Positions 19,334 through 28,296 of a stretch of 64,000 bases of DNA are shown in pieces. Numbering within the stretch: position 1 is the first letter of the stretch; each line of letters opens with the position of its first letter. The stretch spans positions 1,178,001-1,242,000 of the forward strand of contig NZ_JAWJEJ010000001.1 of assembly GCF_032911445.1 (NCBI RefSeq). The letters are read 5' to 3'. Made by a program: the position numbers and the translations under genes. This DNA comes from Sphingomonas sp. HF-S4 (lineage in GTDB: Bacteria > Pseudomonadota > Alphaproteobacteria > Sphingomonadales > Sphingomonadaceae). A model generated the notes under the pieces. That model was given only the letters and a program-made list of their open reading frames with translations. It did not search any database and was not told where the DNA came from.

Positions 19334-20842
19334 TCAGGCCGCGAGCTTGGCGAACCGACCGCTTGCGCCGTCGATCGCGACTTCGTCGCCGCGTGCGCGT
19401 CGCCGCGACGACCAGTCGCGCAGCAGTTCCGCAACGGTGTGGTCCACCGCCGAGCAGCGCGTCAGGTCGAGACGGACAGGCGAACCCGCCGGCGTCGATT
19501 CGAGCCGCTCGGACAGCTTGGGCAGCGCCACGAAGGTCGCCGCGCCATCGAGCGTGATCGTGCGACCCTGGTCGTGATCATGCGCGTCGACCTTGAGGCG
19601 GAGGCGGCGGACATGCGGGAGCAGTTCGAGCATCGAGAGCGCGATACCCACCAGAACGCCGGTCAGCAGATCCTGGGCAACGACCAGGATGAGCGTTACT
19701 GCCCAGATCGCCACCGGCAGCAGGCCATAGTCCTTGAACAGGTGCTTGGCATGGCTGAAGTTGACGAGACGCGCGCCGGTCACGACGAGCACCGCACCAA
19801 GCGCCGCCATCGGGATCTCGCGCAGCAGCCAGGGCAGCAAGGCGACGAACCCGAGGATCCACACGCCGTGCATGATCGTCGACAAACGCGTGGTGGCACC
19901 CGCCTGAACGTTGGCCGAGCTGCGCACGATGACGCCGGTCATCGGCAACGCACCGGCCGCGCCGCACAGCAGGTTGCCCACGCCCTGCGCGCGCAGTTCC
20001 TTGTTGTAGTCGGTGCGCACGCCGTCGTGCATGCGATCGACCGCGGCGGCCGAAAGCAGCGTCTCGGCGCTGGCGATGAAGGCGATCGCCACGGCGGCCG
20101 TCAGGATCGCGGGGTTGAGGAACTGGCTGAGGAAGCCGTTCTGCGGCAACGATACCGCGGCGACGATGTTCTCGGGAACGGTCACGCGGGTCACGTCGAG
20201 GCCCAGCGAAAAAGCGATGAGCGTCGCCGCGACAACGCCGATCAGCGCGCCGGGAACGAGCTTGAGCGTGGCGGGGCGAAACTTCTCCCAGCCGATCATC
20301 GCGGCGATCGTGGTGAGACCGAGCATCAGCGCCAGTTCGGCGGCGCGCAGATCGGCCGAGAGCCCGAGCAGGCGGCCGGGCATCGCCAGCAGATTGTCGA
20401 TCCCGCTCGACAGCGGCTTGGCGTCGAACAGCACGTGATACTGGCCGATGACGATCAGCACGCCGATGCCGGCGAGCATGCCGTGCACCACTGCGGGCGA
20501 GATCGCGCGGAACCAGCCGCCGAGGCGGAAGATGCCGGCGGCCACCTGGATCGCGCCGGCAAGGATCAGGATCGGGCCGAGTGCGGACAGGCCCTGGTCA
20601 CGGACCAGTTCGAACACGATGACCGCCAGGCCGGCGGCGGGGCCGCTGACCTGGAGCGGCGAGCCCGCCAGCGCACCGACGACGATGCCGCCGATGATGC
20701 CGGTGATCAGGCCCTTTTCGGGCGGCACGCCCGAAGCGATCGCGATGCCCATGCAGAGGGGCATCGCGACGAGGAAGACGACGACCGAAGCGGTCAGGTC
20801 GCGCGCGACCCAGCCGGTCGCGCGCGTTTCGGTAGTACTCAT
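19334..20842 (-). CDS. SulP family inorganic anion transporter with STAS domain
   Basis: 502 residues. The N-terminus DLTASVVVFLVAMPLCMGIA and the segment GALAGSPLQVSGPAAGLAVI are the conserved SulP core; about 10-12 membrane segments follow to residue ~400 and a cytoplasmic STAS domain occupies ~425-502 (LDLTRCSAVDHTVAELLRDW). SulP proteins move sulfate, bicarbonate or other anions across the inner membrane. The start overlaps the carbonic anhydrase stop (ATGA), which points to bicarbonate as substrate, as in other SulP-carbonic anhydrase pairs. Substrate is inference from the neighbour. Confidence 0.85.
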   Translation of the reverse strand: MSTTETRATGWVARDLTASVVVFLVAMPLCMGIAIASGVPPEKGLITGIIGGIVVGALAGSPLQVSGPAAGLAVIVFELVRDQGLSALGPILILAGAIQVAAGIFRLGGWFRAISPAVVHGMLAGIGVLIVIGQYHVLFDAKPLSSGIDNLLAMPGRLLGLSADLRAAELALMLGLTTIAAMIGWEKFRPATLKLVPGALIGVVAATLIAFSLGLDVTRVTVPENIVAAVSLPQNGFLSQFLNPAILTAAVAIAFIASAETLLSAAAVDRMHDGVRTDYNKELRAQGVGNLLCGAAGALPMTGVIVRSSANVQAGATTRLSTIMHGVWILGFVALLPWLLREIPMAALGAVLVVTGARLVNFSHAKHLFKDYGLLPVAIWAVTLILVVAQDLLTGVLVGIALSMLELLPHVRRLRLKVDAHDHDQGRTITLDGAATFVALPKLSERLESTPAGSPVRLDLTRCSAVDHTVAELLRDWSSRRRARGDEVAIDGASGRFAKLAA

Positions 20843-21531
20843 TCAGCTGCCTCCAGCAGGGCGTCGCTGGCGAGACGCTGCGTTGCCGGCTGTGCAACCG
20901 GCAGTTCCTCGCCCTCGTGCAGCGGGCGGAAACGCCCGGTTTTGCCGTCGAGCGCGAGCACCTGGCCGGCGCCGATGTCGAAGAACCAGCCGTGCAGCGC
21001 GATCTCGCCGCGGGCGATGCCGGCCGCGACCGAGGGGTGCGTGCGCAGGTGGTTGAGCTGCGCGACGACGTTCTCGAGGCTGATCGCGCGGACGCGCTCG
21101 GCGCTCCCCATCTCGGGATAGCCTTCGTTCACCACCTGCTCGGCGGCGCAGCTATGCTTGAGCCAGGCCGCGACGTTGGGCATCTTGTCGAGGCCCGCCG
21201 GGTTGGACACCGCTTTCATCGCGCCGCAATCCGAATGCCCGCAGATGATGATGTCCCGGATGCCGAGTACCATCACCGCATATTCGACCGTGGAGGTCAC
21301 GCCACCATTCTGCATCGCATAGGGCGGCACGATGTTGCCGGCGTTGCGGCAGACGAACAGGTCACCGGGGGCGGCCTGCATGATATGTTCGGGGACGACG
21401 CGCGAATCCGCGCACGAGATCATCAGCGCCTTGGGGCTCTGGCCGTGCGTCGCGAGCGTCGAATAGAGTTCGCTCTGGTTCTGAAACACTTGCTTCGAGA
21501 ACCCGTAGACCCGTCCGATGAGTTCATTCAC
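20839..21531 (-). CDS. Beta-class carbonic anhydrase
   Basis: 230 residues from GTG at 21531, chosen because TTGGAGC stands about 8 bases upstream and the conserved family N-terminus (NELIGRVYGFSKQVF) begins there; the frame is open further upstream without support. Zinc ligands and active-site residues are present: C40-A-D42-S-R44, H99 and C102 (ICGHSDCGAM). It interconverts CO2 and bicarbonate in the cytoplasm. Translationally coupled to the downstream SulP gene, so the pair probably handles inorganic carbon and pH. Confidence 0.92.
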   Translation of the reverse strand: MNELIGRVYGFSKQVFQNQSELYSTLATHGQSPKALMISCADSRVVPEHIMQAAPGDLFVCRNAGNIVPPYAMQNGGVTSTVEYAVMVLGIRDIIICGHSDCGAMKAVSNPAGLDKMPNVAAWLKHSCAAEQVVNEGYPEMGSAERVRAISLENVVAQLNHLRTHPSVAAGIARGEIALHGWFFDIGAGQVLALDGKTGRFRPLHEGEELPVAQPATQRLASDALLEAAE

Positions 21532-21650
21532 AGTGCTTGCTCCAATCACTGGCCCGCGAAGTACGCGAGCGGGTACATTGAAGTACGACGCTGGCTTTGC
21601 TGCAGAGCAGCGCATCTGTAAGAAATGATTGCTGCTGCGGTGCAGCGTGT

Positions 21651-22967
21651 TCAGGCAGCGGGGAGTTGAATTTCGGCGCGCAATCCGCCTTCGGGGCGAT
21701 TGGACAAGGCGAACCTGCCGCCCTCGGCCTCGACCGCGCGGCTGACGATCGACAGCCCGAGCCCGAACCCGACGGTGTCGCGGGCGCGCGCGGCATCGAG
21801 GCGCACGAAGGGCTGGAGCGCGCGCTCGATCGCCTCGTCCGGAATGCCGGGCCCATCGTCCTCGATGCAGATCACGGCGCCGCCGTCCTGCTCGCGCAGC
21901 GTGACCGTGACGCTGTTGCCGTAATGGAGGCCGTTCTCGACGAGGTTGGTCACCGCGCGCTTCATCCCGATCGGGAAAAGTACGCGTTCAAGATGGTCCG
22001 GCCCGATATAGGCGACGGCATGGCCCTGGTCGTGCAGGTCGTCGACGATGGTGTTGCACATCACGGCGAGATCGACCGCCTGGCGCTTCTCCCCGTTCGA
22101 TTCGCCGGCGAGATAGGCGAGCAGCGAATCGATCATCGCCTGCATCTCGACGATGTCGGTCTCGATCTCCTCGCGCACTTCACCATCACGGATCGCGTCG
22201 GCGCGCAGTCGCAGCCGGGCCAGCGGGGTGCGCAGGTCGTGCCCCACCGCGGCAAGCGCCTGCGTCCGATCGGTCAACAGCCGGTGGATGCGGTCCTGCA
22301 TGCGGTTGAACGCATGGATCACGCGGCGGACCTCGCCGGGGCCGCCCTCGGCGACGGCCTCCTGCACGTCGCCGCCGCCGACGCGTTCGGTGGCGTGCGC
22401 GAGCCGGCGGAGCGGCAGCAGGGTCTGGCGCACCAATACACCGCCGATCAGGATGATCGCGACCGCGGGGGCCAGCGCGAGCAATATCCGTTCGATCGAG
22501 AAGCCCATGTCGTGGACGGGCTCGCGCGTGGCGAACTGCATCCAGCTGCCGTCCGGCAGCGTGGTGCCGCCGACGATCACTGCGTCCCGCGCGGCGCCGA
22601 CCAGCCGGAGCCGCAGCCCCGCCGCCTTAAGGCTGGGCTCCCATTCGAGCACCTGGTGGTGGACGCGGTCGAGCGTCGGGGTGACCTTGAGCGCGACCGG
22701 CAGGTCGCGGCTCCACGCGATGCGATAGCGCGAGGTGGTCAGGTCATCGGCGAGCGCGGGGCGCTGCGCGGGCGGCTGCTCGGACAGCAGCTTCCGCGCG
22801 ATGACGATGTGCTCGGCGAGGCGGCGGGCCTCGTCGTCCTGCACCGAGAATTGGCTCGCGCGCTCGTAGAAGAAGGTGCTCGCGCCGAATTCGATCAGGA
22901 TCGCCAGCAGCAGGATCGCGAAGATCTGGCCGATCAGGCCCAGCGGCGCCCTGATCCGGCGCATCAT
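21651..22967 (-). CDS. Membrane sensor histidine kinase (EnvZ-like)
   Basis: 438 residues. Membrane segments at ~11-30 and ~160-180 bracket a periplasmic sensor region; a HAMP-like linker follows (LLPLRRLAHATERVGGGDVQ), then the H-box AAVGHDLRTPLARLRLR with H243, N-box NLVENGLHYG near 341-350, G1 DDGPGIP and G2 GFGLGLSI. It overlaps the response regulator gene by four bases, so the two form one operon. The signal is unknown. Confidence 0.92.
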   Translation of the reverse strand: MMRRIRAPLGLIGQIFAILLLAILIEFGASTFFYERASQFSVQDDEARRLAEHIVIARKLLSEQPPAQRPALADDLTTSRYRIAWSRDLPVALKVTPTLDRVHHQVLEWEPSLKAAGLRLRLVGAARDAVIVGGTTLPDGSWMQFATREPVHDMGFSIERILLALAPAVAIILIGGVLVRQTLLPLRRLAHATERVGGGDVQEAVAEGGPGEVRRVIHAFNRMQDRIHRLLTDRTQALAAVGHDLRTPLARLRLRADAIRDGEVREEIETDIVEMQAMIDSLLAYLAGESNGEKRQAVDLAVMCNTIVDDLHDQGHAVAYIGPDHLERVLFPIGMKRAVTNLVENGLHYGNSVTVTLREQDGGAVICIEDDGPGIPDEAIERALQPFVRLDAARARDTVGFGLGLSIVSRAVEAEGGRFALSNRPEGGLRAEIQLPAA

Positions 22968-23698
22968 TCGCGCGTGACGGGCGCGTTGAACATATAGCCG
23001 ATGCCGCGCACGGTCACGATCGGCGCCGCGCTGCCGGTGGAGGAGAGCTTGCGCCGCAGCCGGCTGACCAACACGTCGACGCTGCGGTCCGAACTGTCGC
23101 CGAGCCGCGTGCGCGACAATTCGATCAGCCGCTCGCGCGCGATCACGCGGCCGCTATGGTCGCAGAGACTCACGAGCAAATCGAACTCGGCGCCGGTCAG
23201 GTCGACCACCGCGCCGCTCGGCGAGAGCAGTTCGCGGCGCGGCAGATTGAGCGTCCAGCCGTCGAAACGGATCAGCCCCAGGCTGCGCTGCGCGCTCTCC
23301 TGCTTGCCGCCTTCGCGGCGAAGCACCGCACGAATCCGCGCGATCAGCTCGCGCGTGCCGAACGGCTTGGTGAGATAATCGTCGGCGCCGAGCTCGAGCC
23401 CGACGACGCGGTCGGTCTCGCTGCCGCGCGCGGAAATGAAGATGATCGGGACCTGGCTCTTCTCACGGATCATCCGGCACAGGTCGATGCCGCTAGTGCC
23501 CGGCAGCATGATATCGAGGATGATCAGCTCGGCGGGGCCGTTGTCGAGCGCGAGCCACATCTCGGCGCCGGTCGCGGCGGGGCGCACGGCGAAACCGTTC
23601 TCCTGGAGCGCGCGCGACGTGAGGGTGCGCAGCGCGGGGTCGTCTTCGACAAGGACGATGGTGGGGGCGGTGGTCGTCGTCATCTGGGTCTGCAACAT
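22964..23698 (-). CDS. OmpR-family response regulator
   Basis: 244 residues if started at ATG 23698; AGGAGG lies about 18 bases upstream, and a second ATG at 23683 is equally possible. Receiver domain with the acidic pair VEDD, phospho-acceptor in LIILDIMLPG (D62 with this start) and LTKPF lysine; DNA-binding winged helix at the C-terminus (LTGAEFDLLVSLCDHSGRVI, SVDVLVSRLRRKL, IVTVRGIGYMF). It is expressed ahead of its cognate kinase. Target genes cannot be deduced here. Confidence 0.92.
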   Translation of the reverse strand: MLQTQMTTTTAPTIVLVEDDPALRTLTSRALQENGFAVRPAATGAEMWLALDNGPAELIILDIMLPGTSGIDLCRMIREKSQVPIIFISARGSETDRVVGLELGADDYLTKPFGTRELIARIRAVLRREGGKQESAQRSLGLIRFDGWTLNLPRRELLSPSGAVVDLTGAEFDLLVSLCDHSGRVIARERLIELSRTRLGDSSDRSVDVLVSRLRRKLSSTGSAAPIVTVRGIGYMFNAPVTRE

Positions 23699-23851
23699 CG
23701 ACAGAGGACGTAGGAACCTCCTGCGCAAGGGTCAACGTAGGGTTTTTCCTGCAGCGCACGAATTACCGCGGGGCAACATTTCCTTACGCGCGCGGCAGGT
23801 TCCAGCAAAAGGGCGAGGGTAGCGAGGGGCGCAATACCGAAAGGATTTGCC

Positions 23852-24058
23852 ATGATCACGACCCTGATCGCTCTTGCCGCGGCGACCCAGTCGCCCCCGG
23901 CCGCCGAAGTCCAGTATCGCTCGTACGATGTTGCCACCGCGCTGAAGCAGGGCTGCAAGGTCCAGCGCGTGAGTGTCGGCGGCGGCCGCACCGAACATGC
24001 GCCGATCATCCGCTGCCGTGTCGATCAGCTGCTGGCGAGCGTCTCCGCGCCGCGCTAA
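23852..24058 (+). CDS. Small exported protein of unknown function
   Basis: 68 residues; ATG after AAAGGA. The first ~12 residues (MITTLIALAAATQ) look like a short export signal without a basic start. Two cysteines (QGCKVQ, IIRCRV) could form a disulfide in the periplasm. It stands alone, divergent from the two-component genes. No family recognised. Confidence 0.5.
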   Translation: MITTLIALAAATQSPPAAEVQYRSYDVATALKQGCKVQRVSVGGGRTEHAPIIRCRVDQLLASVSAPR

Positions 24059-24153
24059 CCGCGCGGTCGGGCCCGAAGCGGTACGCGATACGCGATCGCA
24101 CGGGGTTGCATTCCATGTGATGATGTAACATCCGCGGCATCGAAAGGACTTCG

Positions 24154-25338
24154 ATGCTGTCTTCTTCCGCTTTAGCCGCCGTTGAACCCACGATCCCCGC
24201 AGGCGCGCCGCGCGCCGCGCGCATTCTCTCGATCGACGCGCTGCGCGGGCTGGTGATCCTGCTGATGCTCGTCGATCACACGCGCGAGCTCTTCTATTAC
24301 CACGCTCAGGTCGTCGATCCGATGAATCTGGCGACGACCGAGCCTGCCCTGTTCTGGACGCGCCTGACGGCGCATCTCTGCGCGCCGGTCTTCGTCGTGC
24401 TGACCGGGCTCGCCGCGTGGCTCTACGCGGCGCCGCGCGGCGGGGCGGGCGCCGCTTCGTCTTTCCTTGCGAAGCGCGGACTGTTCCTGATCGTGCTCGA
24501 AGTCACGGTGGTGAGCTTCGCCTGGGGCTTCGATTTAACGCCGCGGATCCTCTACCTCCAGGTGATCTGGGCGATCGGGCTTTCGATGCTGGCGCTCGCC
24601 GCGTTGGTGCACTTGCCGCGCATGGCGATCCTCGCGATCGGAGCCGCCCTCGTGCTTGGGCACAATCTGCTCGATCCGATTCACGTCGCACCCGGTTCGC
24701 CGGGGCATATCGTATGGGCGGTACTCCACGATCGCAGTCTGATCGATCTGCCCTGGGGCGGGCAGGTGCGGACCTCCTATCCGGTGCTGCCGTGGATCGG
24801 CGTGATCGCGATCGGCTATGCGATCGGCCCGTGGTTCACGCGCGACGTCCTGCCGGCATGGCGTCAGCGGGCCCTGTGGGCGACCGGGGCGCTCGCGCTT
24901 GCAGCCTTCGTCGCGCTGCGTCTCGCCAACGGCTATGGCGAGCCGATGCCGTGGCAGCCGGGCGATACCAGCCTCCACACGCTGATGAGCTTCCTCAATC
25001 TCACCAAATATCCGCCGTCGGCGGACTTCCTGCTGGTGACCCTGGGCCTCGGCGCGTGGCTGCTCGCCGCGCTGGAGAAGCTGCCGGCGCGCCCCGTCGC
25101 GATGCTCGCCGTGTTCGGCTCGGTGCCGTTGTTCTTCTACATCCTCCATCTGTATCTGCTCCACGGGCTCAACCGGCTGGCCGGCTGGTCGATCGATGCC
25201 GAGGGGCTGGTCAGCCTGCCCGATGTCGCGTCGCTGTGGCTGGTGGCGGCAGCGGTCGCGGTGCCATGCTGGTTCGCGTGCCGCTGGTTCGGCGAGCGCA
25301 AGCGGGCGAGCGGCGCGTGGTGGATGCGCTATTTGTAG
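24154..25338 (+). CDS. DUF1624/HGSNAT-like multi-pass membrane protein
   Basis: 394 residues, ATG preceded by AAAGGA. The N-terminal ILSIDALRGLVILLMLVDHT is the conserved opening of the heparan-alpha-glucosaminide N-acetyltransferase-like/DUF1624 group; about ten hydrophobic segments follow, with a second conserved region VFGSVPLFFYILHLYLLHGL near residues 325-345. Proteins of this group are thought to transfer acyl groups across the inner membrane. Substrate unknown. It precedes the deacetylase gene by 29 bases, perhaps co-transcribed. Confidence 0.75.
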   Translation: MLSSSALAAVEPTIPAGAPRAARILSIDALRGLVILLMLVDHTRELFYYHAQVVDPMNLATTEPALFWTRLTAHLCAPVFVVLTGLAAWLYAAPRGGAGAASSFLAKRGLFLIVLEVTVVSFAWGFDLTPRILYLQVIWAIGLSMLALAALVHLPRMAILAIGAALVLGHNLLDPIHVAPGSPGHIVWAVLHDRSLIDLPWGGQVRTSYPVLPWIGVIAIGYAIGPWFTRDVLPAWRQRALWATGALALAAFVALRLANGYGEPMPWQPGDTSLHTLMSFLNLTKYPPSADFLLVTLGLGAWLLAALEKLPARPVAMLAVFGSVPLFFYILHLYLLHGLNRLAGWSIDAEGLVSLPDVASLWLVAAAVAVPCWFACRWFGERKRASGAWWMRYL

Positions 25339-25367
25339 CGGCGGGCAGGGCTGCCTAGGTTGAGGGA

Positions 25368-26276
25368 GTGATTCACCTCGTCCACCATCCCGCCTACGTG
25401 GCACCGGCGCCCGCGCGCAGCCAGTATCAGTGGAACAAGAACGGGCTGGTCCGCGACCTGCTGCACGCCGAGGGGACGGACTTCGCCTGGCATGAACCCG
25501 AGCCGATGCCGCGCGCCTGGCTCGAAGCGGTGCACGACCCCGACTATGTCGCCGAAGTGCTCGAAGCGCGCGTGCCGCATCACAAGGAGCGGCGCATCGG
25601 CTTCCCGGTGACGCCGCAAGTGGCGCTGCGGGTGCAATGCGTCCCCGGCGGCACCTATCTCGCCGCGCAGCTTGCACTCGTCCACGGCTATGCCGCCAAC
25701 ACCGCCGGGGGCAGCCACCACGCGCTTGCCGATACCGGAGCCGGCTTCTGCGTGTTCAACGACCTGGCGATCGCCGCGGTGCGGCTGGCTGAGGAAGGGT
25801 ATCGCGTGCTGGTCGTCGATTGCGACGTCCACCAAGGCGACGGCACCGCCGCGCTCACCGCCGGCCGCCCGGACATCGCCACCTATTCGATCCATGCCGA
25901 GAAGAACTTCCCGGCCCGGAAAGCCCGCTCGACGCTCGACGTGCCGCTGCCCGACGGCACCGGCGACGCGGTGTATCTCGCCACGCTCGCCGCGACGCTG
26001 ACGCCGCTGCTCGACGATTTCGCCCCCGATCTGGTCCTCTACCAGGCCGGCGTCGACCCCTTCGTCGACGACCGGCTCGGCCGCCTCGCGCTCAGCCGCG
26101 AGGGCCTGGTCGCGCGCGACCGCTGGATCGCGCAGACCTTCGCAGGACGCCGCGTGCCCTTCGCCAGCGCGCTGGGCGGCGGCTATGGCGAGGACGCACT
26201 CGAAGTCTCGCGCCGCCATGTCGCCTCGATCCGCGCGCTGGGATCGGCCGCAGCCGAACAGCCGACACCGGCATGA
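25368..26276 (+). CDS. Histone-deacetylase-like (AcuC/HDAC family) zinc deacetylase
   Basis: 302 residues from GTG at 25368; the AG-rich GAGGGA touches the start codon, so translation may lean on the upstream gene. Catalytic and metal motifs are all present: GGSHHALADTGAGFCVFND (His pair 117-118), VVDCDVHQGDGTA (D151, D153, H155) and YQAGVDPFVDDRLGRL (third ligand). It removes acyl groups from lysines or small amines in the cytoplasm. The natural substrate in bacteria of this type is unknown. Confidence 0.88.
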   Translation: MIHLVHHPAYVAPAPARSQYQWNKNGLVRDLLHAEGTDFAWHEPEPMPRAWLEAVHDPDYVAEVLEARVPHHKERRIGFPVTPQVALRVQCVPGGTYLAAQLALVHGYAANTAGGSHHALADTGAGFCVFNDLAIAAVRLAEEGYRVLVVDCDVHQGDGTAALTAGRPDIATYSIHAEKNFPARKARSTLDVPLPDGTGDAVYLATLAATLTPLLDDFAPDLVLYQAGVDPFVDDRLGRLALSREGLVARDRWIAQTFAGRRVPFASALGGGYGEDALEVSRRHVASIRALGSAAAEQPTPA

Positions 26277-26352
26277 CGCCATTTTCTCCCTTGGCGTATC
26301 GCAAGGGAGGCGTAGGGTACGCGCAACGATAGACAAAGTGCAGGACGAGGTC

Positions 26353-28296
26353 ATGGCAACTGCCGCGCACCAGTTGACGCCCGACGAAGCTTCGGCGGAC
26401 CCGCCGCCCGAGGCTATCGTCGTCCGTTTTGCTGGCGATAGCGGCGACGGCATGCAGTTGACCGGGGGGCAATTCACGCTCTCGACTGCGCTGGCCGGCA
26501 ACGATCTTGCCACTTTTCCCGATTTTCCTGCCGAGATCCGCGCGCCGCAGGGGACCCTGTTCGGCGTCTCGGCCTTCCAGATCAATTTCGGCTCGGCCCG
26601 GATCGATACCGCAGGGGACCAGCCCGACGTCCTCGTCGCGATGAACCCCGCGGCGCTCAAGACCAATGTCGAGGCGCTGAAGCCCGGCGGCCTCATCATC
26701 GCCGACACCGGCGAGTTCGGCCAGCGCAACCTCGACAAGGCGAAATACGTCGCCAACCCGCTCGAGGACGGATCGCTGGGCAAGTGGCAGCTCCTGCCGC
26801 TCGACATCTCGGCACTGACGGTCGAGGCGGTGAAGCCCTACGGCCTCGGCAACAAGGAGGCGCTGCGCTGCAAGAACATGTGGACGCTCGGGCTGGCGCT
26901 GTGGATGTTCGATCGCGACCGCGCGCCGCTGACCGAATGGCTGCGCACCAAGTTTGCCAAGGCGCCCAACCTTGCAGAGGCCAATATCGCCGCGCTCAAC
27001 GCCGGGCACGCCTATGGCGAGACCGCCGAACTCGGCGCGATGGGCATTTCGCAGCGCCAGGTTGCCGCGGCGCCTTCCGAGCCGGGCCTGTACCGTACCG
27101 TCACCGGCGCGGACTCCATCGCGCTCGGGCTGGTCGCGGGGGCGCAGCTTGCCGGGCTGAAGATGTTCTATGGCGGCTATCCGATCACCCCGGCCTCGGC
27201 GATCCTCCACGCGCTCGCCCGGCTGAAGGAATATGACGTCATTACCTTCCAGGCCGAGGACGAGATCGCCGCGGTCTCCTCGGCGCTCGGCGCGGCCTAT
27301 GCCGGCAGTCTTGGCGTCACCTGCTCGTCGGGCCCCGGCATCGCGCTCAAGACCGAGGCGATCGGCCTCGCGATCATGACCGAGCTGCCGCTGGTCATCG
27401 TCAATGCCCAGCGCGGCGGTCCTTCAACGGGCCTGCCTACCAAGACCGAGCAGTCGGACCTGTATCAGGCCGTCTATGGCCGCAACGGCGATGCGCCGCT
27501 GCCGGTGATCGCCACCCGCTCCGCCGCCGATTGCTTCGACTGCGCGATCGAGGCGGTGCGGATCGCCACGCAATACATGACCCCGGTGATGCTGCTTACC
27601 GACGGGTATCTCCAGAATGCCGCCGAGCCCTGGAAGGTGCCCGACATGTCGGCGTACGAAGCCTTCCCGGTGGCCTTCCACACTGAGGCGCCCGCCGAGG
27701 GCGAGAAATTCCTGCCCTATGCGCGTGACGCCAGACTCAAGCGCCCCTGGGTCAAGCCGGGCACGCCGGGGCTGCTCCACCGCATCGGCGGGATCGAGAA
27801 GGCGCTCGGCACCGGCAACCTCGATTATTCGCCGGGCAACCACCAGGCGATGACCGACATCCGCCGTGACAAGATCCTCGGCGTGGACGTGCCCGACCAG
27901 GCGGTCGAGCAGGGCAGGGAAGGCGGCAGGCTCGTCGTCGTTGGCTGGGGCTCGACCTACGGCCCGATCGCCAGCGCCGTCCGTCGCGCGCGGGCGAGGG
28001 GGCAGGACGTCGCGCATGTCCATATCCGCCATATTTGGCCGATGCCGAATAATTTGGGTCATTTGCTAGCAAGTTACGAACACATCCTCGTACCGGAAAT
28101 GAACACGGGGCAGCTCAAGACCGTGCTCCGCGACCAGTATTTGCTCAACGCCGTCCCGCTCAACAAGGTGTCGGGCCAACCCTTCACAATCGGCGAGATC
28201 GAAGCGGCGATCGGGCGGCATTTGGACAGCGATCGCCCTGAGGAACTGGGCCCGGATGATACCCAACTTCCGAGTCCGGAGGCTGTCAATCCATGA
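26353..28296 (+). CDS. korA: 2-oxoacid (2-oxoglutarate):ferredoxin oxidoreductase, alpha subunit
   Basis: 647 residues from ATG 26353; the open frame extends upstream but the conserved N-terminus begins shortly after this ATG. It is the fused gamma-alpha form: gamma domain at ~20-190 (VVRFAGDSGDGMQLTGGQF, AMNPAALKTNVEALKPGG), alpha/pyrimidine domain from ~250 (FYGGYPITPASAILHAL, VTCSSGPGIALKTEAIGLAI), and a C-terminal transketolase-like domain (VHIRHIWPMPNN). With KorB it decarboxylates a 2-oxoacid to the acyl-CoA while reducing ferredoxin. An extra gene sits between korA and korB. Confidence 0.92.
   Translation: MATAAHQLTPDEASADPPPEAIVVRFAGDSGDGMQLTGGQFTLSTALAGNDLATFPDFPAEIRAPQGTLFGVSAFQINFGSARIDTAGDQPDVLVAMNPAALKTNVEALKPGGLIIADTGEFGQRNLDKAKYVANPLEDGSLGKWQLLPLDISALTVEAVKPYGLGNKEALRCKNMWTLGLALWMFDRDRAPLTEWLRTKFAKAPNLAEANIAALNAGHAYGETAELGAMGISQRQVAAAPSEPGLYRTVTGADSIALGLVAGAQLAGLKMFYGGYPITPASAILHALARLKEYDVITFQAEDEIAAVSSALGAAYAGSLGVTCSSGPGIALKTEAIGLAIMTELPLVIVNAQRGGPSTGLPTKTEQSDLYQAVYGRNGDAPLPVIATRSAADCFDCAIEAVRIATQYMTPVMLLTDGYLQNAAEPWKVPDMSAYEAFPVAFHTEAPAEGEKFLPYARDARLKRPWVKPGTPGLLHRIGGIEKALGTGNLDYSPGNHQAMTDIRRDKILGVDVPDQAVEQGREGGRLVVVGWGSTYGPIASAVRRARARGQDVAHVHIRHIWPMPNNLGHLLASYEHILVPEMNTGQLKTVLRDQYLLNAVPLNKVSGQPFTIGEIEAAIGRHLDSDRPEELGPDDTQLPSPEAVNP

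Noticed and set aside
19328-21121. 597-codon plus-strand open frame
   Set aside because: Opposite the SulP and carbonic anhydrase genes, whose motifs are unambiguous.
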